DNA from: Scatomorpha sp964367935
GTDB lineage: Bacteria > Bacillota > Clostridia > Oscillospirales > Oscillospiraceae
DNA length: 64,000 nt
NCBI GenBank assembly: GCA_964367935.1
Contig: CAYIYZ010000005.1
Span: forward strand, 62,001 to 126,000
Direction of reading: 5' to 3'
Part shown: piece by piece, positions 9,170-17,144 of the stretch
How positions within the stretch are numbered: position 1 is the first letter of the stretch
Layout: each line of letters starts with the position of its first letter
The notes under the pieces: generated by a model
Database searches by the model: none
Seen by the model: only the letters and a program-made list of their open reading frames with translations
What the model was told of the DNA's origin: nothing
Program-made: the position numbers and the translations under genes

Positions 9170-9199
9170 CGAGTTGTTAACACTTGTTGACTACTGCAC
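9156..9199. promoter_or_regulatory. 44-nt near-palindrome at the SLH-protein promoter
   Basis: The arms GTGCAGTAAGTCAAC (9156-9170) and GTTGACTACTGCAC (9186-9199) are complementary except for one bulged base. The centre is GTTAAC (9175-9180 region), so the whole element reads almost the same on both strands. It overlaps the -35 box, which is the usual place for an operator. Confidence 0.6.
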
Positions 9200-9230
9200 T
9201 TTGATAGGGGCGAACCTATTTGTTCCGCCG

Positions 9231-9482
9231 AAACCATTTTTCTGCGGAAAAATGGTTTTTTGTTTTGTTTATTATTTTAGTTGGGGCTCTGCCCCCCCCT
9301 TGCGAGGGGTTAGAAAACTTTTTTTCTTGTAAAAAGTTTTCTCTTTTCGCACTACGTGCGAAAATTCACTTTCAAAAATACGCTTTTTAGGCAAAGGATT
9401 TCAGCCTCGAACGGACGGCGAGCAGGGACGCCGTCCCTGCACCCTGCAACTTTTTAAAAAAAGTTGATTAAAACTTTTAGAG
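9231..9482. repeat. Intergenic repeat cluster (hairpins and dispersed repeat)
   Basis: This gene-free stretch between the SLH gene and the radical SAM pair holds several foldable elements. AAACCATTTTTC/GAAAAATGGTTT (9231-9258) is followed by a T run. GGGGCTCTGCCCC lies at 9283-9295. An AAAACTTTTT-type hairpin lies near 9315-9345. The palindrome GCAGGGACG-CCGTCCCTGC lies at 9422-9440. A 37-nt segment at 9446-9482 recurs identically at 17084-17120, where it is also preceded by a GGGGCTCCGCCCC hairpin. I see no reading frame with a ribosome-binding site here. Confidence 0.65.
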
Positions 9483-9519
9483 TGGTTTCGCCCCGAGTTA
9501 CGTGTCTGCGACGCAAGAT

Positions 9520-10179
9520 TTAAGAAAATGCTCTCATCTCTGCGTCGTAGACCTCTAACCTCGTGAAATACGAGAAATCCGGCTTAATCTCGGGCGCAAG
9601 CTGCTCTATGGCAGACATCAAGTGCACATGACTCACTGTCGGCTCCTGTGCCGACACAAGTGCTCGCACATGCACCTCACCCTCACACGTACTAAACTCT
9701 ATATTCTTAACATGTGCCCTGAGCTCAAACTCACCCTCGCCCCTTTTCGTGCGACGCTTTATAACAAGCTCCTCACGACAAAAAAGCTCACGCAAGCTCT
9801 TCACCACTTCTTCAGCATCAACCGAATCGTATTCCAAAACTCCTTCGGTCTCCAAGTACTTTATGTGTGCTGCCTTCGTACTCGGCTCCCAAACATCACT
9901 TACCTCTATGCCCTCAGGCAAACACATATTTAACTGACACGCCAAGCTATCTATATCCACATCTTGTGTCACACGAAAATCCATTATCTCACATTCACTC
10001 GCCACACCCAAAGATAAGGGTAATGCCATAGAAATAAGCGGATGCGGATTAAATCCCTCTGAGTACTTTAGCGGTAAATTTGCACGCATAAACGCCCTCT
10101 GCATCGTGCGCATCAAATCAAGATGTGATATATATATTGAGCGTCCGACCTTCTTATATTTCAGTCTAAGCTTGTCCAT
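9520..10179 (-). CDS. TIGR03936/DUF2344 radical SAM-associated protein
   Basis: 219 aa. MDKLRLKYKKVGRSIYISHLD and LKYSEGFNPHPLISMALPLSLG are the conserved parts of the DUF2344 family, which is encoded next to, or fused with, TIGR03960 radical SAM proteins, as here. A role in tRNA or ribosome modification is often supposed from gene neighbourhoods that include RNase G and L21/L27; that neighbourhood is absent in this window. The start overlaps the upstream gene by 14 nt. Confidence 0.9.
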   Translation of the reverse strand: MDKLRLKYKKVGRSIYISHLDLMRTMQRAFMRANLPLKYSEGFNPHPLISMALPLSLGVASECEIMDFRVTQDVDIDSLACQLNMCLPEGIEVSDVWEPSTKAAHIKYLETEGVLEYDSVDAEEVVKSLRELFCREELVIKRRTKRGEGEFELRAHVKNIEFSTCEGEVHVRALVSAQEPTVSHVHLMSAIEQLAPEIKPDFSYFTRLEVYDAEMRAFS

Positions 10180-12007
10180 CGCATCTGCCCTCCTTCATAA
10201 GTCCCCTCGCACCGCAATCCACACACTCGGTCATACAGTCTGCACTCAGCGCCGCCGCATACGCCCTCTCACGCTCCCTCTTAAGCAGAGAACGCTCCAC
10301 GCCCATATCCAAACGTTCCCAAGGGAAGCTCTCTTCCTCGCCACGTTCTCTGTTTGCGTAAAACATCGGATCTATGCCACTTTTCTCAAACGCGCGCTCC
10401 CAACGCTCCATACTGAAAAAGTCATTCCATGCATCAAGTCTCGTGCCTGCACGCCATACATTCTCTATTACCGCACCCACTCGCCGATCACCACGTGATA
10501 AAACAGCTTCCACCAATGCCGTTTCCGCATCATGCCAGTTATACGTCACATTCTTAGCCTTTATGCTGTCACGTAAGAGCTTTACCCTGCGCAAATACTC
10601 ATTACCCGTCACCTGCGGTTCCCACTGAAAAGGCGTATGTGGCTTCGGTACAAAGCACGCTGTAGATATGGTTATCCTAACTCCACGTGCCCTGTTCGTT
10701 GCATTTTCTCTCCAACAGTGTAGTACCTTATTCGCAAGCTCTGCTATACCCTTTATATCCTCATCTGTCTCCGTCGGTAATCCTAACATGAAATACAGCT
10801 TTATGCCACTCCAACCGCCTCTAAACGCTATGCCACAAGTTTTGAGCAGTGCTTCCTCCGTGACATTCTTATTTATAACGTCTCTTAGCCTCTGAGTGCC
10901 TGCTTCAGGCGCAAACGTAAGGCCACCCCTACGCACCTTCTGCAACTTACCCATTATATCCATTGAGAAATTATCAACCCTAAGCGACGGTAAAGACAAG
11001 CTCACACTACGTGGCTCACACCACTCAAGCAGCTCGTCACAACACTCATTAAGTTCCCTATAATCACTACTAGAAAGCGACAACAAGGTCGCCTCAGAAA
11101 ATCCCGTATTCTCAAGCACCTTCTTGCCCTGCTCTACCACTGTCTTCGCACTTTTATTTCTTATAGGCCTATACACATAACCTGCCTGACAGAATCGACA
11201 TCCACGTCCGCAACCGCGAAACAGCTCTAAATTCGCCCTGTCATGCACTATCTCCGTCGAAGGCACTATAGGATTTAGCGGAAAATATGAATTGTCCATA
11301 TCCTCCACCACTCTTTTACGCACTTTCTGCGGCGCACCCTCTTTCGCCCTAAGTTCTCCCAAAGTCCCGTCTGCCTTATACTCAGGTTCATACAAAGACG
11401 GTACATACACACTCTCTATCTTCGCAGCCTCAAGTAAAAAGGTCGACTTATCCCACGACTCATCAAGCGCCTTTTGATACAGCTTCAGCACCTCTACATC
11501 AAGTTCCTCACCCTCACCTATGACCATAAGATCAAAAAAATCCGCCATAGGCTCGGGATTACAACAACTCGTGCCACCTGCAAAAACCAGAGGTCTCAGC
11601 TCTGTTCGCTCCGCACTACGTAGCGGTATACCTCCCATGTCCAGCATGTCAAGCACAGTCGGATACGCCATCTCATACCCCAGAGAAAATCCCAAAACGT
11701 CAAACTCACTGAGTGCATCTCCACTTTCGAGGGCATAGAGAGGCACACCATGCTCACGCATAGCAGTAGCCATATCTTCCCATGGCGCAAACACTCGCTC
11801 ACACCATATGTCCGGCACCTCGTTTATAGCACCGTACAAAATACCCATCCCCAAATTCGACATGCCTATCTCATAAATATCAGGAAAGCAAAACGCCATG
11901 CGCAACTTCACTTTCGACTTATCTTTTATTATCTCATTAAACTCGCCGCCCGTATAACGCCCGGGTTTCTGTACCGTCGGTAATATTCTTCGCAATTTTT
12001 TATCCAT
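10166..12007 (-). CDS. TIGR03960 family B12-binding-domain radical SAM protein
   Basis: 613 aa, starting MDKKLRRILP. An open frame of nine more codons lies upstream, but GGAG sits 6 nt before this ATG. The [4Fe-4S] motif is CGRGCRFCQ (C-x3-C-x2-C, near residue 275), reached after an N-terminal cobalamin-binding-like domain (FPDIYEIGMSNLG, LGFSLGYEM). EAGTQRLRDVINKN and GLPTETDEDI are typical of the radical SAM barrel. The C-terminus ends with a small Cys cluster (CMTECVDCGARG), possibly a further metal site. The specific reaction is unknown. Co-transcribed with the DUF2344 gene. Confidence 0.92.
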   Translation of the reverse strand: MDKKLRRILPTVQKPGRYTGGEFNEIIKDKSKVKLRMAFCFPDIYEIGMSNLGMGILYGAINEVPDIWCERVFAPWEDMATAMREHGVPLYALESGDALSEFDVLGFSLGYEMAYPTVLDMLDMGGIPLRSAERTELRPLVFAGGTSCCNPEPMADFFDLMVIGEGEELDVEVLKLYQKALDESWDKSTFLLEAAKIESVYVPSLYEPEYKADGTLGELRAKEGAPQKVRKRVVEDMDNSYFPLNPIVPSTEIVHDRANLELFRGCGRGCRFCQAGYVYRPIRNKSAKTVVEQGKKVLENTGFSEATLLSLSSSDYRELNECCDELLEWCEPRSVSLSLPSLRVDNFSMDIMGKLQKVRRGGLTFAPEAGTQRLRDVINKNVTEEALLKTCGIAFRGGWSGIKLYFMLGLPTETDEDIKGIAELANKVLHCWRENATNRARGVRITISTACFVPKPHTPFQWEPQVTGNEYLRRVKLLRDSIKAKNVTYNWHDAETALVEAVLSRGDRRVGAVIENVWRAGTRLDAWNDFFSMERWERAFEKSGIDPMFYANRERGEEESFPWERLDMGVERSLLKRERERAYAAALSADCMTECVDCGARGLMKEGRCDGQA

Positions 12008-12164
12008 ATACATCTCCATATTCATCATTAGCACACTTATTTTCGCCTATTTTACTCTGCATTATAGCACTATAACTCCGCCTCGGCAACACCTTAAAAA
12101 AATACTTCGCTTATTGCCACTTTTCATGTATAATAGTTGCAATTTGTATTAGGAGTGATTTTCT

Positions 12165-13103
12165 ATGAAAAAAGTTGTCGTTACCATTAACACGGGTGAT
12201 GAGTTTAAATCTGCTATTGAGGCTCCACAAGGCATAGAGCTTTCATTTATGAAACCAAAAGACTGCACTGTCGAGTCGCTCGCTGACGTGAATGCCGTCA
12301 TAGGCAATCTCAGCCCCACGCTACTAAATGAACTTAAATCTCTCGAATGGGTACATCTCGAAAGCGCAGGCGCTGACGCACACTCTGCTGCATTGCCTCC
12401 AAACATTATGTTAACTAATTCGAGAGGCGCTTACGCTCAGGCTATTTCCGAATACATTTTGGGCGGTATCTTCTACTTCTACAGACGCTTCGGCACATAT
12501 CAAGCTCTGCATCACAGTCGTATTTGGAGACCCTCGGGTGATGTCGATACATTGCACGGTAAAACCATATGCATACTTGGTTACGGTAGCATCGGACAGG
12601 CCTTTGCTAAGCTTTTGCAGTCTTGGGACTGCACGGTGATCGGAGTTAAGCGTACCGACGCACCCGCACCCTATGCTGACGAGATTGTCACCATGGACAA
12701 AATTGCTGACGTCTTGCCTCGTGCAGACATAGTCGTCAGTGTATTGCCACACACAAAAGAAACAGATAAACTCCTTGATGACAGACTGTTCTCACTTTGC
12801 AAGAAGGGCTCTGTATTCATAAACGCAGGTCGTGGCACTACAGTCGACAGTGACGCACTTGTAAGGGCGCAGAGTGAAAGACGCTTCAAAAACGTGCTTC
12901 TTGATGTCTGCCACGTCGAGCCTCTGCCTGAAGATCACGCTTTGTGGACTGCACCTGATGTGCTTATCACTCCGCATGTATCGGGAAACTACTCGCTTAA
13001 GGAAAGTTTGCTCTACGTACTCCAAATGGCTAACGAAAATTTAAAGCTTTATTCCGAGGGCAAAGAGCTTAACAATCAAGTTGACAGAACACAAGGTTAT
13101 TAA
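12165..13103 (+). CDS. D-isomer-specific 2-hydroxyacid dehydrogenase family protein
   Basis: 312 aa. NAD(P)-dependent oxidoreductase of the D-2-hydroxyacid dehydrogenase family. The Rossmann motif GYGSIGQAFA is near residue 138. The catalytic residues typical of the family are visible: Arg in NAGRGTTVD, Glu in HVEPLPEDH and His in ITPHVSGN. The N-terminal substrate domain is short and divergent, so the substrate (glyoxylate, hydroxypyruvate, a branched 2-oxoacid) cannot be told. AGGAGTG precedes the ATG. It stands alone, first plus-strand gene after the radical SAM pair. Confidence 0.88.
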   Translation: MKKVVVTINTGDEFKSAIEAPQGIELSFMKPKDCTVESLADVNAVIGNLSPTLLNELKSLEWVHLESAGADAHSAALPPNIMLTNSRGAYAQAISEYILGGIFYFYRRFGTYQALHHSRIWRPSGDVDTLHGKTICILGYGSIGQAFAKLLQSWDCTVIGVKRTDAPAPYADEIVTMDKIADVLPRADIVVSVLPHTKETDKLLDDRLFSLCKKGSVFINAGRGTTVDSDALVRAQSERRFKNVLLDVCHVEPLPEDHALWTAPDVLITPHVSGNYSLKESLLYVLQMANENLKLYSEGKELNNQVDRTQGY

Positions 13104-13143
13104 AATCAGCATGTCAAAAAAGTCGACGCACCAAACCCTCGTC

Positions 13144-13165
13144 CTTTGCAGAGCAAAGATTTTTC
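13144..13165 (+). terminator. Weak terminator after the 2-hydroxyacid dehydrogenase
   Basis: CTTTGC-AGA-GCAAAG followed by ATTTTTC, about 40 nt after the stop codon. The stem is only 6 bp. Confidence 0.4.
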
Positions 13166-13249
13166 TAAAATCACGGCGAGTTGCCTGGTCTGATTTTTGA
13201 AATTGGCGAAAAACCTGTTTTTCTCCAGACTGGATTAAAATATCACTTT

Positions 13250-13292
13250 ATTATGCCGCCTTACACATTTTTTTCGTGTAAGGCGGCATAAT
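13250..13292. other. 17-bp perfect inverted repeat before spoVAD
   Basis: Arms at 13250-13266 and 13276-13292 (core TGCCGCCTTACAC) are perfectly complementary, with a 9-nt T-rich loop. Neither side has a T tract, so it is not a standard intrinsic terminator. It ends about 17 nt before the spoVAD start codon, immediately before the ribosome-binding site GGGGTG. Confidence 0.7.
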
Positions 13293-13308
13293 AATTCGGG
13301 GTGATAAA

Positions 13309-14328
13309 ATGACTTCTAAGAAAATCGGTAAGCAAAGTATTCGTTTGACAAAGGCACCCGCTATACTTGCAAGCGCCAGTATTGCAGGCAAAAAAGAGGG
13401 TAAAGGCCCACTCGCTCACAGCTTTGACTACATCAGTGAAGACACGTACTTCGGTGAAAAGAGCTGGGAAAAGGCAGAAAGCGCCATGCTCAAACGATGC
13501 TTCAATCTAGCTTGCGACAAGGCTAAAACAGCTCCCTCCACTCTCGATTACATGCTGTCAGGCGACTTACTCGACCAATGTACAGGCTCTGTATATGCAC
13601 TGCGTGACATCGCTGTGCCCTTTTTCGGACTTTATGGTGCTTGTTCTACTATGGCTGAGTCACTATGCCTGGGCGCTATGCTGATAGACGGCGGATTTGC
13701 TACACGTGTTGCCGCCATGACAGGCTCACACTTCTGCTCATCCGAACGACAGTTTCGATATCCTTTGGAATACGGTGTAGTCAGGCCACCTTCAGCACAA
13801 TGGACGGTAACCGGTGCGGGGGCCATCATTTTAGCCGAGGAGGGATCCGGACCTTTTATCACGCACCTCACGACAGGCGTAATTTCAGACGCAGGCATCA
13901 AAGACGCACGCAACATGGGTGCCGCCATGGCACCGGCAGCTTATAATACACTCAAATGCCACTTTTCCGACACAGGTCGTGATCCCGATTACTATGACGC
14001 CATCTTCACCGGTGATTTAGGTAGCATAGGTCACAGCCTCGTTCGTGCTCTCTTTGCACAGGATGATATAGACTTAGGCGAACGCTACGAAGACTGCGGT
14101 ATGCTCATTTTCGACGCCCTTGCTCAGGATACCCACTCCGGCGGCTCAGGTTGCGGTTGCTCCGCATCCGTACTCGCAGGGCACATTCTACGCAAGTTAC
14201 AAAAAGGCGAATGGAACAGAGTGCTTTTCGCCGCCACAGGTGCTCTTATGTCGCCCACTTCCTCTCTGCAAGGCGAGAGCATACCCGGTATTTGTCATGC
14301 CGTATCTATAGAGAATGTGAGGGGCTGA
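13309..14328 (+). CDS. spoVAD: Stage V sporulation protein AD
   Basis: 339 aa, the usual length for SpoVAD. It has the thiolase/KAS-III-like fold of the family (PFFGLYGACSTMAESLCLGAMLIDGG; key part YGACSTMAE near residue 107) and binds dipicolinic acid in the SpoVA channel, which moves Ca-DPA into the forespore and out during germination. The N-terminal IGKQSIRL and AHSFDYISEDTYFGEKSWEKAES-type segment are standard. spoVAE follows with 4 nt between stop and TTG start. spoVAC, normally directly upstream in Clostridia, is not here. Confidence 0.95.
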   Translation: MTSKKIGKQSIRLTKAPAILASASIAGKKEGKGPLAHSFDYISEDTYFGEKSWEKAESAMLKRCFNLACDKAKTAPSTLDYMLSGDLLDQCTGSVYALRDIAVPFFGLYGACSTMAESLCLGAMLIDGGFATRVAAMTGSHFCSSERQFRYPLEYGVVRPPSAQWTVTGAGAIILAEEGSGPFITHLTTGVISDAGIKDARNMGAAMAPAAYNTLKCHFSDTGRDPDYYDAIFTGDLGSIGHSLVRALFAQDDIDLGERYEDCGMLIFDALAQDTHSGGSGCGCSASVLAGHILRKLQKGEWNRVLFAATGALMSPTSSLQGESIPGICHAVSIENVRG

Positions 14329-14332
14329 TTTT

Positions 14333-14701
14333 TTGGATATTCTTATTACCTACGTAAAAACATTCGCTGTCGGCGGTGCATTCTGCCTTATCGGTCAGGT
14401 GCTCATAGATAAAACGAAGCTTACACCCGCACGTATACTCACAAGCTATGTCGTGGCAGGTGTAATACTCTCCGCAGTCGGCATTTACGGCCCCTTAGCA
14501 GATTGGGCAGGTGCCGGTGCCAAAGTACCGCTCACCGGTTTCGGCTACGTTTTGGCTGAGGGCGTAAAAAAAGCCGTCGCCGAGCAAGGACTCTTAGGAG
14601 TATTCACCGGTGGAATCACCGCCTGTGCCGCCGGCATCTGTGCTGCACTGTTCTTTGGTGTAATTATCGCACTTCTATTTAAGTCTAAGGAAAAGAGATA
14701 A
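14333..14701 (+). CDS. spoVAE: Stage V sporulation protein AE (SpoVAEb type)
   Basis: 122 aa, starting at a TTG codon that has GAGGGG 8 nt upstream; no ATG is available nearby. A small membrane protein with three to four predicted helices (about 8-26, 36-56, 84-115); AFCLIGQVLIDKTKLTPARIL is the family signature of SpoVAE/SpoVAC-type DPA channel proteins (key part GQVLIDKTKLTPARIL). Translationally coupled to spoVAD. Confidence 0.93.
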   Translation: MDILITYVKTFAVGGAFCLIGQVLIDKTKLTPARILTSYVVAGVILSAVGIYGPLADWAGAGAKVPLTGFGYVLAEGVKKAVAEQGLLGVFTGGITACAAGICAALFFGVIIALLFKSKEKR

Positions 14702-14788
14702 CTGTTTCGGATTTTTGCTTTTTTATCGAAGCACGATGTAATATTACAGTTTTTTATGAAACTTAACAAAAAATTTAACTTATCTCCG

Positions 14789-14818
14789 TTTACAATATGC
14801 AAGTGACTGTGATATACT
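14789..14818 (+). promoter_or_regulatory. Promoter of the SLH-lysozyme
   Basis: TTTACA (14789-14794), 18-nt spacer, TATACT (14813-14818). The transcript would start about 45 nt before the ATG. It looks like a vegetative SigA promoter, not a SigG one. Confidence 0.55.
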
Positions 14819-14869
14819 TCACGAGAATAACTGACAGTTAATAGGCTTTATTATAAATCGGAGGTACAT

Positions 14870-16018
14870 ATGCGAACAAGATTGCGTACGATACGCTTTC
14901 GACCCCTAATTTTAGTTCTTGCACTTTTATTGACCGTGCCCGTCAGCGCAGACAATGATGATAGCATGCACATAAGCGAAGCGGGTATCGAAATCATTAA
15001 ATACTACGAGGGCTTTAGCCCACTACCCTATCCTGACGCCAATGGCTACGCCATAGGCTATGGGACCCATAACTTCCCTAAAGAATACAATAACGGTATT
15101 ACGGAAGAGCAAGCTTACGCTCTTATGATGGAAGATGTAGAAGAAATGAGCGGTTGGCTTAACGGAATGTGTAAGGATATCGGCATTACACTCACACAAA
15201 ACGAGTTCGACGCACTCATTAGCATGACTTATAACTTAGGCGTTGAGTGGATGAACAGCGGATACAGTCTCTACAACATGCTGAGAGCCGGCATACATTA
15301 TTACAGTGACGAAGATATAATAAGCACCTTCGGTGGTTATAATACCTCTTTAGGAGAGGTATTGGAAATTTTGGTACAGCGTCGGCTTACCGAGGCGAAG
15401 ATTTTTCTATATTCCGACTATCATACCGGCGGTTCACCCAAATATGATTACATACTCGATCCCATCCCTGACGAGGACGGTGACCTACACTACTTAGAAC
15501 GTGTGGAAGCAGAGTATACTGATGGTAAATACACAGATCTAATGTACTGGGATTGGTACTACCCCTACGTATCGCCCCTGACAATAACAGGTGTAATAGA
15601 CGGCTATGAGGACGGAAGCTTCAGAGGTGACGGTACTGTCACTTACGGTGAGTCCTTGAAAATGATTTTAGAGGCTGTTGGCTACGAAGGGGCTACTCCC
15701 ACCGGCACACATTGGGCAAGTGGATATTACATGGTAGCGCTGAACGAAGGTTTTGTTACTATCGCAGACGGCACAGATTTAGATGCTGCTGTTGACCGTG
15801 AATTCTGCGCCGAACTACTCGCTAAATGCTTAGGAGTTGCGCCTAATTACTTATCGGATTCACCATTTAGTGATACCGATAACCCCTACATAATCGCTCT
15901 ATATGAGCTTGGCATGGTCGAGGGCGAACTGTCCGACAACGGTGACCGTATTTACAGACCTTCAAGCTCACTCACACGTGGCGAGCTCTGCACTTTGATC
16001 TATAGGCTCACTTATTAA
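14870..16018 (+). CDS. Secreted GH24 lysozyme with SLH repeats
   Basis: 382 aa. Signal peptide 1-27 (cleavage near SADND). Residues 35-185 are a phage-type lysozyme (glycoside hydrolase family 24): YYEGF with the general acid E47, then D56, nine residues later as in T4 lysozyme. The conserved TIGxG segment reads AIGYG (61-65), so the usual active-site threonine is an alanine. NEFDALISMTYNLG is the conserved C-lobe helix. Residues about 238-382 carry two to three SLH-like motifs (IDGYEDGSFRGDGTVTYGE; RPSSSLTRGELCTLIYRL), which should anchor the enzyme to the wall. CGGAGG precedes the ATG. Not a prophage gene by context: no holin or phage gene is near. Confidence 0.88.
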   Translation: MRTRLRTIRFRPLILVLALLLTVPVSADNDDSMHISEAGIEIIKYYEGFSPLPYPDANGYAIGYGTHNFPKEYNNGITEEQAYALMMEDVEEMSGWLNGMCKDIGITLTQNEFDALISMTYNLGVEWMNSGYSLYNMLRAGIHYYSDEDIISTFGGYNTSLGEVLEILVQRRLTEAKIFLYSDYHTGGSPKYDYILDPIPDEDGDLHYLERVEAEYTDGKYTDLMYWDWYYPYVSPLTITGVIDGYEDGSFRGDGTVTYGESLKMILEAVGYEGATPTGTHWASGYYMVALNEGFVTIADGTDLDAAVDREFCAELLAKCLGVAPNYLSDSPFSDTDNPYIIALYELGMVEGELSDNGDRIYRPSSSLTRGELCTLIYRLTY

Positions 16019-16063
16019 ACCGTCTATTTTCTAGTTTACATAATTATAAAGGGAGGTACAGTG

Positions 16064-16993
16064 GTGATAAAGAATAAAGTAATAATAGCAGGTGCCGGTA
16101 CTATGGGCGCCTCGCTTTCCCAAGTTTATGCTCTTGCAGGCTGGAACACTGTTTTACACAACAGAAGTGAAGATGGCCTAAAGAGAGCCGAGGCACTCAT
16201 CGCATTGAATCAAGAGACACTTATTAAAGAGGGTTTCCTTACCGAGGAGCAGTCTCGCAGAGCTATGTCATGCATAAGCATGACTACAGACAAAGCTTGC
16301 TACGCAGACTGCGCACTTGTACTTGAAAACATCGCCGAGAACAAAGACATCAAGGATACTTTTTGGTATGAAATTTCACGACTTGTACCCAACACCGCTA
16401 TACTTTGCACGAACACCTCAGCTTTACCTATAAGTGAGCTCGCTCTTTCAGTGCATTTGCCTGAACGCTTTTTAGGGCAACACTGGCTTAATCCGCCGCA
16501 TATCATACCTTTATGCGAGATTATTCTCGGTGAAAAGACTGCTCCCGAGCTTGCCGAGCGTATGCGTGAGATAATCTTGGGCTTGGGTAAGAAGCCTGTA
16601 GTAATAAAGGACGTGCCTGGTTTTGCCGTCAACCGCTTACAGTTTGCGCTCATGCGTGAGGCACTGCATCTCGTAGAGAGTGGTGTTACCGGCGTCGAGG
16701 ACATTGATTCTGTGCTCAAATACGGTCTTGCCCCTCGATGGGCAGCACTGGGAGCTTTCGGAACGGCTGACTTTGGAGGTGTCGATGTTTTCGCCAAAGT
16801 TAATGCATACCTCAATACAAAACTCTGCAATGACACCGAACCCAGTGCACTTTTCACTGACACCGTTGCTGAAGGTAAATATGGTGTTAAAAACGGTGCC
16901 GGCTTCTACGATTACTCCGGTGACAAAGCTACAGAAGCTATAAAAAAGCGTGACGAAGTTATCATGGCGCTTGCAAAACTCTTGTTTACATAA
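16064..16993 (+). CDS. 3-hydroxyacyl-CoA dehydrogenase family protein
   Basis: About 309 aa. Two adjacent GTG codons (16061, 16064) could start it; the second is 7 nt from GGGAGG and is preferred. An N-terminal Rossmann motif GAGTMGASLSQ, NTSALPISEL, and the substrate/catalytic segment LGQHWLNPPH with the family histidine, then PGFAVNRLQFALMREA, identify the HAD family (3-hydroxybutyryl-CoA dehydrogenase, or the related lambda-crystallin/L-gulonate 3-dehydrogenase types). No thiolase or crotonase gene is adjacent, so a butyrate-pathway role is not supported by context. Confidence 0.87.
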   Translation: MIKNKVIIAGAGTMGASLSQVYALAGWNTVLHNRSEDGLKRAEALIALNQETLIKEGFLTEEQSRRAMSCISMTTDKACYADCALVLENIAENKDIKDTFWYEISRLVPNTAILCTNTSALPISELALSVHLPERFLGQHWLNPPHIIPLCEIILGEKTAPELAERMREIILGLGKKPVVIKDVPGFAVNRLQFALMREALHLVESGVTGVEDIDSVLKYGLAPRWAALGAFGTADFGGVDVFAKVNAYLNTKLCNDTEPSALFTDTVAEGKYGVKNGAGFYDYSGDKATEAIKKRDEVIMALAKLLFT

Positions 16994-17006
16994 TATTTCG
17001 AGCTAT

Positions 17007-17051
17007 AATAAAGCACAACTGCTTTGCAGTTGTGCTTTATTTTCTTTTTGT
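17007..17051 (+). terminator. Terminator after the 3-hydroxyacyl-CoA dehydrogenase
   Basis: A perfect 15-bp stem (17007-17021/17027-17041, core AAGCACAACTG) with loop CTTTG and tail TTTCTTTTTG. The arms are A/T-ended, so it can work on both strands. Confidence 0.85.
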
Positions 17052-17062
17052 GAGTTTTGGGT

Positions 17063-17120
17063 GGGGCTCCGCCCCAAGCTCCCGCAACTTTTTAAAAAAA
17101 GTTGATTAAAACTTTTAGAG
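17063..17120. repeat. Second copy of the dispersed intergenic repeat
   Basis: GGGGCTCCGCCCC (17063-17075), then a 37-nt segment (17084-17120) identical to 9446-9482. Both copies lie just beyond the 3' end of a minus-strand gene. Confidence 0.7.
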
Positions 17121-17144
17121 CATTTCGCCGTCTGCGAAGGCCGG

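Noticed and set aside
14870..16018. Lysozyme as a sign of a prophage
   Set aside because: It has a signal peptide and SLH motifs and no holin, terminase, portal or integrase is within reach.
16300..16863. Open minus-strand frame of 187 codons in the 3-hydroxyacyl-CoA dehydrogenase gene
   Set aside because: Ser/Arg-rich shadow of a gene with clear motifs.
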